Assembly (NCBI GenBank): GCA_002770955.1
Contig: PCUH01000256.1
Coordinates: 1,427-11,332, forward strand
Source of the DNA: Flavobacteriales bacterium CG18_big_fil_WC_8_21_14_2_50_32_9
GTDB lineage: Bacteria; Bacteroidota; Bacteroidia; Flavobacteriales_E; Vicingaceae
Direction of reading: 5' to 3'
Length of the DNA stretch: 9,906 nt
The notes beneath the pieces were generated by a model. That model worked only from the letters and a program-made list of their open reading frames with translations. It ran no database searches and had not been told where the DNA came from. Both the position numbers and the translations under genes were made by a program. How positions within the stretch are numbered: the first letter of the stretch is position 1; each line of letters begins with the position of its first letter. Of this stretch, positions 1 to 5,670 are shown piece after piece.

Positions 1-337
1 AACCTTTAATTACTTGACCTACACCTAATTTAAAACCAAATGGCTGACCTCTTTTCACAGAGCTATCAAAAACAGTGTCATTAGTTAGTTTACCTGTATA
101 ATGAACTTGCACATTATCTCCAACTTTGGCTCTTTCACCATTGCCTTCATGCGTAATTACATATTTTAATCCTGATTCTGTTGTAAATTCTTTTCCCACG
201 ATACTAACTTTTTTTTTGTCTTTTTTAACTACTTCCTTTTTGGAAGATTTTTTTTCTTTTTCTTGAGCAAAAACTGCTGTGCTTAGTGTTAAAGCTATTA
301 ATAGAATACTTATAGAGTTTAATGTTGGTGATTTCAT
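1..337 (-). CDS. FKBP-type peptidyl-prolyl isomerase, secreted (partial, C-terminus outside window)
   Basis: The gene runs off the window at base 1, leaving 112 residues read from the ATG at 335-337. Residues 1-25 form a Sec signal peptide (hydrophobic core ILLIALTLSTAVFA, predicted cleavage before QE). A short Lys-rich linker follows (about 26-43), then the first half of an FKBP domain. Visible FKBP residues are the HYTG strand, VFDSS (the Phe and Asp of the prolyl pocket) and QVIKG, with the expected Trp just beyond the edge. Unlike its neighbours it has no FKBP_N dimerisation segment, so it is probably a small single-domain periplasmic PPIase that speeds Xaa-Pro isomerisation in exported proteins. 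Its signal peptide closely matches that of the gene at 527-1282 (60 of 75 bases identical), which implies a shared duplication history. A 189-base gap separates the two, so it may be transcribed independently. Confidence 0.9.
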   Translation of the reverse strand, partial: MKSPTLNSISILLIALTLSTAVFAQEKEKKSSKKEVVKKDKKKVSIVGKEFTTESGLKYVITHEGNGERAKVGDNVQVHYTGKLTNDTVFDSSVKRGQPFGFKLGVGQVIKG

Positions 338-374
338 ATTTGTTAGATATAGTTTATAAAGTCTATTCTTTTTT

Positions 375-399
375 TAACCACAGAGTTGCACTGAGTTTT
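375..399. repeat. Interspersed repeat of the CCACAGAG/CACTGAG type
   Basis: This AT-rich gap segment contains TTAACCACAGAGTTGCACTG. It resembles the short intergenic repeats with spaced CACAGAG words that recur in Bacteroidota genomes. The family assignment is from memory of such sequences. Only one copy of this type lies in the window, so its repeat nature cannot be shown here. Confidence 0.4.
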
Positions 400-420
400 A
401 AATTAATATTAATTACAGAT

Positions 421-485
421 TAGATACATCACTTCATTTTCCTATTCCTCATGCTTCAGAATGAAAAATTTTGTTCAGTATGACA
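421..485 (-). repeat. Hairpin-forming intergenic repeat, copy A
   Basis: Read on the minus strand this element starts TGTCATACTGAAC and ends AAAATGAAGTGATGTATCT. It aligns without gaps over 65 bases (45 identical) to the plus-strand element at 9816-9880. Bases 458-469 pair with 436-448 as a stem of 12 pairs with one bulged A, leaving a 9-base loop. The same bulge is present in the other copy. It lies downstream of the FKBP gene ending at 527 and in that gene's orientation. Confidence 0.65.
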
Positions 486-501
486 TTAATTCGTCATTCG
501 T

Positions 502-518
502 AAATCGTAAATCAAAAA
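502..518 (-). repeat. 17-bp repeat TTTTTGATTTACGATTT, copy 1
   Basis: The minus-strand reading is identical over 17 bases to 9070-9086 on the plus strand. It starts 9 bases past the stop codon of the FKBP gene ending at 527. The other copy is also downstream of a gene and in the same orientation relative to that gene. It abuts a further GATTTACGAATGACGA run, as in serially duplicated short words. Confidence 0.55.
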
Positions 519-526
519 TCTCTAAA

Positions 527-1282
527 TTAGTTATTTACCTGAATCAAATGCACCTCAAAAATCAACGGCATAAAAGGTTTAATTGGACCCTGACCGCCTT
601 GTGGTGCATTAGCTCCGTAGGCTAATTCTTGAGGAAGAATTAACATGTATTTCGCTCCTTCTTTCATTAGCTGTAATCCTTCTGTCCAACCTGGAATAAC
701 TTGATTCAAAGCAAATTCTATTGGTTCTCCTCTTTCAACAGAACTATCAAACACAGTTCCGTCAGGAGTTGTTCCGTGATAATGCACTTTCACAGTTGAA
801 GTGGCTGTAGGTTGTTTTCCTGTTCCTTCTTCAATCACAATATATTGCAACCCACTTGGTGTTACTTTTACATTTGGATTTTTTTTGTTGTCCTCTAAAA
901 ATTTTTGTCCATCTATTTTTATTTGCTCATATTTTTTCATTTCTTCTGCTTGAGCAGCTTCTTGTTTTTTCTGAAAATATGGACGAATAACATCTGGTGT
1001 TTGCTCTTGAGTCAACACATAATTGGTATCCTCAATAGCTGCTCGCAAGCCTTCTATTAAAGCTTCGAAATGCACTTCACTAAATTCATTTTTAATACTT
1101 GCTCCCATATTTAGTCCAACACTATAGCTTACGGAATCAATTTGGTTTTTTAATTCAACTTTTTCAACTTGATTTTTAGATTTTTTCTTGCTTTTTTTCT
1201 CTTTTTTTTGAGCAAAAGTAGCCGTACTTAATGTTAAGGCTATTAAAAGAACACTTATAGTTTTAAATTGTGATGATTTCAT
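527..1282 (-). CDS. Mip/FkpA-like FKBP peptidyl-prolyl isomerase, soluble periplasmic
   Basis: This is a 251-residue protein from the ATG at 1282. A longer reading from a GTG at 1315 is disfavoured because it would put 11 residues in front of a well-formed signal peptide. Residues 1-25 are the signal peptide (VLLIALTLSTATFA|Q) and 26-45 a very Lys-rich linker. Residues 46-136 look like the FKBP_N dimerisation region (IDSVSYSVGLNMG, then an acidic/Lys helix), and 144-250 the FKBP domain. All pocket residues are present: Tyr168, Phe178-Asp179, Val195-Ile196, Trp199, Tyr222 and Phe242, so it should be an active prolyl isomerase. Its signal peptide resembles the upstream partial FKBP, while its FKBP domain is nearly the same as in the lipoprotein at 1393-2115. 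A 110-base repeat-bearing gap precedes it. Confidence 0.93.
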   Translation of the reverse strand: MKSSQFKTISVLLIALTLSTATFAQKKEKKSKKKSKNQVEKVELKNQIDSVSYSVGLNMGASIKNEFSEVHFEALIEGLRAAIEDTNYVLTQEQTPDVIRPYFQKKQEAAQAEEMKKYEQIKIDGQKFLEDNKKNPNVKVTPSGLQYIVIEEGTGKQPTATSTVKVHYHGTTPDGTVFDSSVERGEPIEFALNQVIPGWTEGLQLMKEGAKYMLILPQELAYGANAPQGGQGPIKPFMPLIFEVHLIQVNN

Positions 1283-1314
1283 ATTCTTATTTATTACAGA
1301 TTGCAGATTTCTCA

Positions 1315-1347
1315 CGCAGATTTAAAAGATTAACGCAGATTTTTTTC
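1315..1347. repeat. Interspersed CGCAGATT-type repeat
   Basis: Two ACGCAGATT words flank TTAAAAGATTA just upstream of the FKBP gene starting at 1282. The same CGCAGATT word recurs in the gap at 3611-3689. Similar spaced CGCAGATT sequences are frequent intergenic repeats in Bacteroidota genomes (recalled, not searched). It occupies the space where a promoter for this gene would be expected. Confidence 0.5.
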
Positions 1348-1385
1348 ATTCACAAATTCACACATTCACACATTTCCACATTTTC
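1347..1385. repeat. Degenerate tandem ATTCACA repeat
   Basis: Five imperfect 7-9 base units based on CATTCACA follow one another directly downstream of the FKBP gene ending at 1393. Related words (TTTTCACATT, ATATTCACACATC) appear in the 3489-3794 gap. No hairpin terminator is visible in this spot. Confidence 0.5.
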
Positions 1386-1392
1386 AAATTAA

Positions 1393-2115
1393 TTAATTAT
1401 TTATTTTAATTAATTCTACTTCAAAAACTAAGGGCATAAAAGGTTTAATTGGCCCTTGACCACCTTGAGGTGCATTTGCTCCGTAAGCCAATTCTTGAGG
1501 AATGAAAAACTTATATTTAGCTCCTTCTTTCATTAATTGAACTCCTTCTGTCCAACCAGGAATAACACCATTTAAAGGAAATTCTATCGGCTCACCTCTT
1601 TCTACTGAACTATCAAATACAGTACCGTCTGGTGTTGTTCCATGATAGTGTACTTTTACTACAGATTCAGCTGTTGGATTTTTTCCTTTTCCTTCTTTCA
1701 TTACTATATATTGTAACCCACTTGCTGTTACTTTCACATCTGGATTTTGTTTGTTTTCTTCCAAAAATTTAATTCCTTCTTCTTTTACCGTACCAAATTG
1801 AGCTTCTTGTTGTTTTTGTTGCTCTTCCATTTGTTGTTGCTGTCTTTTCATTGAATAAGCTTGAAGAATTGCATCAACATCTTCAGTTGCAATTGATAAA
1901 CTAAGAGAATCTTTTTGGTCTTTAAATCCTTGAAGATAGGCTTCCATATTAATTTCTGGAACATTTGTTTTTAATCCGTTTGCGGAATTAATTCCAATTG
2001 CATAACTCACAGAATCAATGTTGTTAGCAAGTGTAATTGATTTTGAAGAATTTGATTCATTGTTGCAAGCAAATAAGGTTGCTACTGCCACTGCTGATAA
2101 AGCGATTTTTTTCAT
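1393..2115 (-). CDS. Mip/FkpA-like FKBP peptidyl-prolyl isomerase lipoprotein
   Basis: The 240-residue protein starts with a lipoprotein signal whose lipobox LFAC puts the acylated cysteine at Cys17, so it should be membrane-tethered in the envelope. Residues 30-128 resemble the FKBP_N region (IDSVSYAIGINSANGL plus a helix rich in Gln around 92-105). Residues 132-239 are the FKBP domain, with intact pocket residues Tyr157, Phe167-Asp168, Val184-Ile185, Trp188, Tyr211 and Phe231. It is expected to be a catalytically competent PPIase assisting folding of exported proteins. Only 20 bases separate it from the preceding FKBP gene, which suggests co-transcription with 2136-2960 and 2967-3488. It shares long identical stretches with the FKBP domain of the next gene, with many synonymous base changes between them. 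Confidence 0.93.
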   Translation of the reverse strand: MKKIALSAVAVATLFACNNESNSSKSITLANNIDSVSYAIGINSANGLKTNVPEINMEAYLQGFKDQKDSLSLSIATEDVDAILQAYSMKRQQQQMEEQQKQQEAQFGTVKEEGIKFLEENKQNPDVKVTASGLQYIVMKEGKGKNPTAESVVKVHYHGTTPDGTVFDSSVERGEPIEFPLNGVIPGWTEGVQLMKEGAKYKFFIPQELAYGANAPQGGQGPIKPFMPLVFEVELIKINN

Positions 2116-2135
2116 AAATGTTTAATTGTTTTAAG

Positions 2136-2960
2136 TTAGTTTATTTTTACTATTTCTAATTCATACATTACTGGTGTTGCTGGTGGAATTCTTCCTGTTG
2201 AAGACCCTCCTGCCCCAAAAGCAAGATGCGAAGGTATGATAATTTTTGATTTTTCTCCAACTTTCATATCTTTTATTGCAATTTCTATTCCTCTAATAAC
2301 TTGATTGGGCGTTCCAAATTCAAACTCTAAAAAGCCATTCTCAGGTGTTTCATCAAAAAGCACATTATTTAAAAAATAACCTTTGTATTTAATACGAATC
2401 AAGTCATCTTTCTTCATAGCTTTTCCTGTTCCTTCCTCTATAATCACTTTGTATATCCCTTTTTTCAAAATTGGTTTATCTGTTTGTAGCGTTTTCATAT
2501 AGAAATTCAAATACTGATATTCAATTAAATCGTTGTCTAGCTGTTTAAGAAAATTATTTTTTTCTTCTTCATTGAAATAATGTAATACTTTCACATACAT
2601 TATTAATTCCTTATTCGTTATTTCTGGCAACTTAATTCCCTCAATATTATGCTCAACTAGACTTGGGTGAATGTAAAATACAGCACTATCACCTTCTCTC
2701 AAATTTGAAAATACTTGCTCTAATAATTCATTTTCTGCCTTAAAAATTTGATGATAAAATCGATTATAAAGCATCGTTTTCCCATCATTTAACTGTATGG
2801 TTGCACTTATAAAATCTCCTTTTTCAGAAACACTTTCTTTATCATCAAAAGCGAGCAATTGCATAGACATTTTATCAGAAATAACTTTTCTTGTTTCTGA
2901 TTTTGTGTTACAAGCAATCAAAAATAGTATGGCTATGCCTATTGAAAATAGTTTTTGCAT
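2136..2960 (-). CDS. FKBP-family lipoprotein with a probable second, decayed FKBP domain
   Basis: The 274-residue product has a clear lipobox (LIAC, Cys17). Residues 169-273 are an FKBP domain. Tyr192, Phe202-Asp203 and Val221-Ile222 are kept, but the pocket-floor Trp is Ile225, the Tyr of the AYG motif is Phe248, and the last-strand Phe is Tyr266. Activity may therefore be reduced or altered. Residues 46-130 follow FKBP strand order: KGD, a strand ending LNDG, LREGDSAVFYI like the K-x-GD-x-A-x-x-x-I segment, and a closing strand YVKVLHYF. They lack the catalytic residues, so a degenerate tandem FKBP fold is inferred. The start is 6 bases after the stop of the GldI-like gene, which indicates a shared transcript. 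It is longer than the usual single-domain lipoprotein FKBP. Confidence 0.88.
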   Translation of the reverse strand: MQKLFSIGIAILFLIACNTKSETRKVISDKMSMQLLAFDDKESVSEKGDFISATIQLNDGKTMLYNRFYHQIFKAENELLEQVFSNLREGDSAVFYIHPSLVEHNIEGIKLPEITNKELIMYVKVLHYFNEEEKNNFLKQLDNDLIEYQYLNFYMKTLQTDKPILKKGIYKVIIEEGTGKAMKKDDLIRIKYKGYFLNNVLFDETPENGFLEFEFGTPNQVIRGIEIAIKDMKVGEKSKIIIPSHLAFGAGGSSTGRIPPATPVMYELEIVKIN

Positions 2961-2966
2961 TATGGA

Positions 2967-3488
2967 TTATTTTACCTCAATAAGTTCAAGTGTATAAATG
3001 ATGGTAGAGCGTACTGGGATTTTATTAAAATCGCCTGCCAAACCATGAGCTAAATAGGAAGGAATAATCACAATTGCTTTATCTCCTTTTTTAAGATAGG
3101 TAATTGCTTCGTGCAGGCCACTTTCCACATTGTCTTTTCCTACTTTAAATTCTTCTGGTCCTTTTTCTTTGGTTGAATAGCATTGTGTGCCATCTAATAA
3201 TGTTACTTCATAAGAAATTACAGCAACTTGTCCTTCAACAGCTTTTTCTCCTTCTCCTTCTTTTATAAGTTGATAATGAAGTCCTGTACCCGTTTTTATT
3301 GGGTTTAACTTGTGTCTTTTTATATAACCATCAATTTGCTGCTGTTCTTTTTTAACTGCATTTATGTTTCTTTCAATCAACACTTCTTTTAATTGATTTG
3401 GATTAATGGGTTGATGTGTTTGTTCTTCTCCACAAGCCACTATGAGTATGAAAAGAGTTGAAAGTTTGATAGTGTTTGTGAAGTTCAT
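2967..3488 (-). CDS. gldI: GldI-like FKBP-fold lipoprotein (gliding-motility-associated type)
   Basis: The 173-residue lipoprotein has acylated Cys19 (IVAC). A polar helical region follows (about 30-60, ending IDGYIKRHKLNP), then an FKBP fold at 68-172. Short FKBP lipoproteins of this size beside a DHH phosphoesterase gene match the GldI family, which in Flavobacterium johnsoniae is needed for gliding motility, a process tied to type IX secretion. The symbol rests on length, lipoprotein nature, divergent FKBP domain and neighbourhood, so it is tentative. Catalytic positions are altered: the usual Phe-Asp pair is Cys103-Tyr104, the Val-Ile pair is Val121-Glu122, Trp is Leu125, and the AYG Tyr is His148. 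It may act as a chaperone or structural partner rather than an isomerase. It is first of three tightly packed FKBP genes. No clear TAnnTTTG box precedes it. Confidence 0.75.
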   Translation of the reverse strand: MNFTNTIKLSTLFILIVACGEEQTHQPINPNQLKEVLIERNINAVKKEQQQIDGYIKRHKLNPIKTGTGLHYQLIKEGEGEKAVEGQVAVISYEVTLLDGTQCYSTKEKGPEEFKVGKDNVESGLHEAITYLKKGDKAIVIIPSYLAHGLAGDFNKIPVRSTIIYTLELIEVK

Positions 3489-3561
3489 AAAGTTTTTAAG
3501 AAATTTTAAATTTTAAATATTGAGTTTTAAATAATTTGTTACTAGCTCAGCTATTCATTAT

Positions 3562-3582
3562 GCCACTGATTACACTAATTTT
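3562..3582. repeat. CACTGATTACACTAATT interspersed repeat
   Basis: The word GCCACTGATTACACTAATTTT contains two spaced CACT(G/A)ATT units. It is of the same general class as the CACGAATT and CGCAGATT units in this gap. Assignment to a recurring Bacteroidota intergenic family is recalled, not tested. Confidence 0.45.
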
Positions 3583-3610
3583 AACTTCGTTGAGCTCCCT
3601 TTGGTCGGTT

Positions 3611-3689
3611 CGCAGATTACATACACAGATTTCGTTTTTTATTTAAAAATCTGCGAAAAAAATCTGTGTGAACCTGCGTAATCTGTGGC
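3611..3689. repeat. Imperfect inverted repeat built of CGCAGATT/CACAGATT units
   Basis: The left arm (3611-3634) carries CGCAGATT and CACAGATTTCG. The right arm (3654-3688) carries the reverse complements CGAAAAAAATCTGTGT and GCGTAATCTGTGG, with a few extra bases between units. The arms can fold back over an AT-rich loop of about 20 bases. It may limit read-through from the phosphoesterase gene into the FKBP operon, but it lacks the compact stem and T-run of a standard terminator. Confidence 0.55.
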
Positions 3690-3751
3690 AAAAAAAATAT
3701 CTACCTGAGTAGTAACAATAATTTTTAAATCAGTGCATTTTCACATTTTTT

Positions 3752-3775
3752 TAGCCACGAATACACGAATTTTTT
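3752..3775. repeat. CCACGAATACACGAATT interspersed repeat
   Basis: TTAGCCACGAATACACGAAT holds two spaced CACGAAT units, the pattern of another short repeat often seen between Bacteroidota genes. It ends about 20 bases past the stop codon of the phosphoesterase gene. Confidence 0.45.
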
Positions 3776-3794
3776 ACATCAACATATTCACACA

Positions 3795-4775
3795 TCAATA
3801 CATCATCAATTTTTCTAATTTTTTTATTGTTTCATCCATAGTTAAGTCTGACTTCCCACCTGCAGCATAAAAATGTCCTCCTCCTTGAAAATGTGTTTTT
3901 GCAAATTCATTCACAAACACATCATCTTTAGAACGAAATGAAATACTAATGTCTTTTTCTTTTTCTGTTAATAATACTGAAAACTTAATTCCTTGTATGG
4001 ATAATGGATAGTTTACTAAACCTTCAGTATCTCCTTTTTTAAAGTTAAATTGCTTTAACTCATCTTGAGATAAGGAAATATAAGCAAAGCCTTTTTCTGC
4101 AAATACTTTCATTTTGTTAGTAAGTGCAAAGCCCAAGAGTCGTAACCTATCCGTAGTATTATTATCAAAAACAGCCTGATGTATTTTTGCGTTATCTGCT
4201 CCAGAATCAATTAAATGTGCAATAATTTTATGTGTTTTAGCGGTGGTTGATGGATAGCGAAAAGAGCCTGTATCTGTCATTATTCCACAATAAAGACATT
4301 CAGCAACATTTTTAGTAATGTTTTTTGTTTCTTCTAATTTTTCTATAAATTCATAAACCAATTGAGCGGTTGAACAGCAATCTGTATCAACAAAATAATG
4401 GCTAGCAAAACCCTGTGTGTCTTGATGGTGATCTATCATTATTTTTATGGCAGAAGCATTTTTTATCGCTTCTGCCATATCTCCAACTCTTTCTAATGCA
4501 TTATAATCTAAACTAAAAATCAAATCTGCGTCAGAGAATAATTTATCTGCTTGTTCTTTTTCTTTATCATAACAAATAACTTTATCTGCATCAGTCATCC
4601 AGTATAAAAAATATGGAAATGAGTCAGGAACAATTACCTCAACATCATTTTTTTTTATATTTTTTAAAAAATGAAAAAAAGCTAAAGAAGATCCTATGGC
4701 ATCACCATCAGGATTTTTATGTGTTGTTATTACAATTTTTTTTGCTTTATCTATTAATTGTTTCATTTCTTCCAT
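3795..4775 (-). CDS. nrnA: DHH/DHHA1 phosphoesterase, NrnA-type oligoribonuclease / pAp phosphatase
   Basis: The 326-residue cytoplasmic protein has the DHH domain followed by DHHA1. Visible metal-site motifs are His19 with Asp23 and Asp25 (THKNPDGDAIGSS), Asp90 (SLDYN), the signature Asp115-His116-His117, and Asp168 (MTDTGSF). The C-terminal GGGHFYAAGG loop (298-307) is the DHHA1 substrate-binding motif. NrnA-family enzymes use Mn2+ to degrade short RNA oligonucleotides, and many also remove the 3'-phosphate of pAp. Length and motifs match the family, but which substrate dominates cannot be read from sequence. The ATG at 4775 is chosen over the ATG three codons later because a TAnnTTTG promoter box ends only four bases upstream. 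In flavobacteria this gene commonly sits next to gldI (recalled), which fits the layout here. Confidence 0.92.
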   Translation of the reverse strand: MEEMKQLIDKAKKIVITTHKNPDGDAIGSSLAFFHFLKNIKKNDVEVIVPDSFPYFLYWMTDADKVICYDKEKEQADKLFSDADLIFSLDYNALERVGDMAEAIKNASAIKIMIDHHQDTQGFASHYFVDTDCCSTAQLVYEFIEKLEETKNITKNVAECLYCGIMTDTGSFRYPSTTAKTHKIIAHLIDSGADNAKIHQAVFDNNTTDRLRLLGFALTNKMKVFAEKGFAYISLSQDELKQFNFKKGDTEGLVNYPLSIQGIKFSVLLTEKEKDISISFRSKDDVFVNEFAKTHFQGGGHFYAAGGKSDLTMDETIKKLEKLMMY

Positions 4776-4779
4776 ACTG

Positions 4780-4787
4780 CAAAAGTA
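4780..4787 (-). promoter_or_regulatory. -7 promoter box TACTTTTG of the DHH phosphoesterase gene
   Basis: The minus-strand reading CTTACTTTTGCAGTATG contains TACTTTTG, a match to the Bacteroidota -7 consensus TAnnTTTG, four bases before the ATG. The expected start of transcription is within a few bases of the start codon, implying a leaderless or nearly leaderless mRNA. No clear -33 TTTG is seen. That region falls inside the adjacent terminator hairpin. Confidence 0.6.
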
Positions 4788-4800
4788 AGTTTATGAAAAG

Positions 4801-4839
4801 AAAAAAACCTATCTAAATAAAATTTAGATAGGTTTTTTT
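4801..4839 (-). terminator. Perfect 18-bp hairpin terminator
   Basis: Bases 4801-4818 and 4822-4839 are exact reverse complements around an AAA loop. The core CCTATCTAAAT stem is flanked by seven A on one side and seven T on the other, so it reads as an intrinsic terminator on either strand. It lies 21 bases past the stop codon of the minus-strand gene ending at 4861, which it should terminate, and just upstream of the phosphoesterase promoter. Confidence 0.9.
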
Positions 4840-4860
4840 ATTAAAATTTATGAATTGAAA

Positions 4861-5520
4861 TTAAAATCCTGTTCCTTTAAACCCTTGAATTGGTGTAAGC
4901 ATGTGTTCAACTAGAATACCAACACATCCCATATCGGAAGATTTCATCAATTTGCTTTTGGTTGCACTTCCTGACGCACTACCAGGAATGCTAACTTCAA
5001 AAATTAATCTTCTTGTTGTTTCAACAGAAAATTCTAATTCAGTAGCAAAACCATCTTGACTGTTATCATACAATAGGGTTTTTTGTTTTTCAACAACAGT
5101 TATTGTTTCTTTATTAACTACCTCCACTTGATTACCTGTTGGAATATATGCACCCCATTCATCAACAGCTAATTCGCCATTTTCATCTTTTTGGTATTCA
5201 TCTTCCATTGTTTTGGTTTCAATTACTTTCTCTACTTTAACTTTTTTAGTTTCATACACTTTAAAAGTAATTTGAGACCCCAAGGTTTGGTCAAAACATA
5301 GTGAAATTCTATAATCTTGTCCTTTATATACAATTACATTTAATTCGGATGTTTGTCCTTTGCTAAACAATGCACTTTTAGATTGTCCATTCAGTGTGTA
5401 CATTCCATTATCAGATGGCGGACAATATTTTGTATGAAATGTGTTGCAATATTGAGCTGATGCTAAAATTGGTAGCACAATAGTTAAAAATGCAAGAAAT
5501 ATGTTTTTTAAATTTTTCAT
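4861..5520 (-). CDS. Secreted protein of unknown function with four cysteines
   Basis: I do not recognise a named family. The 219-residue product begins with a Sec signal peptide (IFLAFLTIVLPILASAQ, cleavage near 22-23). The mature part opens with a Cys-containing segment (YCNTFHTKYCPP, Cys25 and Cys33) and an NGQSKSALFSKGQT stretch. Alternating strand-like segments follow (NVIVYKGQDYRISLC with Cys75, QITFKVYE, RRLIFEVSIPG), and Cys199 lies in GCVGILVEHM near the end. Two pairs of cysteines could form disulfides in the envelope. The middle (92-146) is highly charged and rich in Lys, Glu and Val. A compact beta-rich extracytoplasmic domain is inferred. It is closed off by the hairpin terminator at 4801-4839 and separated by 150 bases from the lipoprotein gene before it. 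Confidence 0.8.
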   Translation of the reverse strand: MKNLKNIFLAFLTIVLPILASAQYCNTFHTKYCPPSDNGMYTLNGQSKSALFSKGQTSELNVIVYKGQDYRISLCFDQTLGSQITFKVYETKKVKVEKVIETKTMEDEYQKDENGELAVDEWGAYIPTGNQVEVVNKETITVVEKQKTLLYDNSQDGFATELEFSVETTRRLIFEVSIPGSASGSATKSKLMKSSDMGCVGILVEHMLTPIQGFKGTGF

Positions 5521-5548
5521 ATGTATATTTTTATTGTTTTTTATATGT

Positions 5549-5618
5549 CATATAGAATCGCCATGTTAAATATTCATTGTTGTTGGTGAGTATTTTTGCT
5601 CATGGCTTATTTCATATG
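5549..5618. repeat. Imperfect inverted repeat between two minus-strand genes
   Basis: CATATAGAATCGCCATG (5549-5565) is close to the reverse complement of CATGGCTTATTTCATATG (5601-5618). The CATAT and GCCATG blocks match exactly and the centre is mismatched. The 35-base loop includes TGAG near 5587, which can also pair with CTCA at 5599-5602. It lies in the leader of the gene at 4861-5520 and has no T-run, so it is more like a regulatory dyad than a terminator. Confidence 0.5.
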
Positions 5619-5670
5619 AAGGTATTTATTTTAAAACTTTGTAATTATATAATAATCTTTAATATAAAAT

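Larger units (their letters stand above)
3489..3794. other. 306-base gene-free gap filled with interspersed repeats
   Basis: This gap lies between the GldI-like gene and the DHH phosphoesterase gene, both on the minus strand. I see no credible ORF or RNA gene in it. It holds an AAATTTTAAAATTT-type AT run (about 3500-3535), a CACTGATT-type repeat (3562-3582), a CGCAGATT/CACAGATT inverted repeat (3611-3689), a CACGAATT-type repeat (3752-3775) and TTCACA words at both ends. The promoter of the FKBP operon should lie near 3490-3550, but I cannot place it. Confidence 0.7.

Noticed and set aside
1283..1315. N-terminal extension of the FKBP gene from GTG at 1315
   Set aside because: It would place 11 residues ahead of a normal signal peptide and overlaps an interspersed repeat. 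The ATG at 1282 is better.
1347..1385. Possible CRISPR-like or tandem array
   Set aside because: The units are only 7-9 bases, imperfect and without spacers, so it is a degenerate short tandem repeat.
2797..2997. Plus-strand ORF of 66 codons
   Set aside because: It lies opposite the strongly supported FKBP lipoprotein gene and the end of the GldI-like gene, with no recognisable motif.
4613..4816. Plus-strand ORF of 67 codons
   Set aside because: It is antisense to the N-terminal half of the DHH phosphoesterase and runs into the terminator hairpin. Its Leu/Phe-rich product reflects AT-rich antisense sequence.
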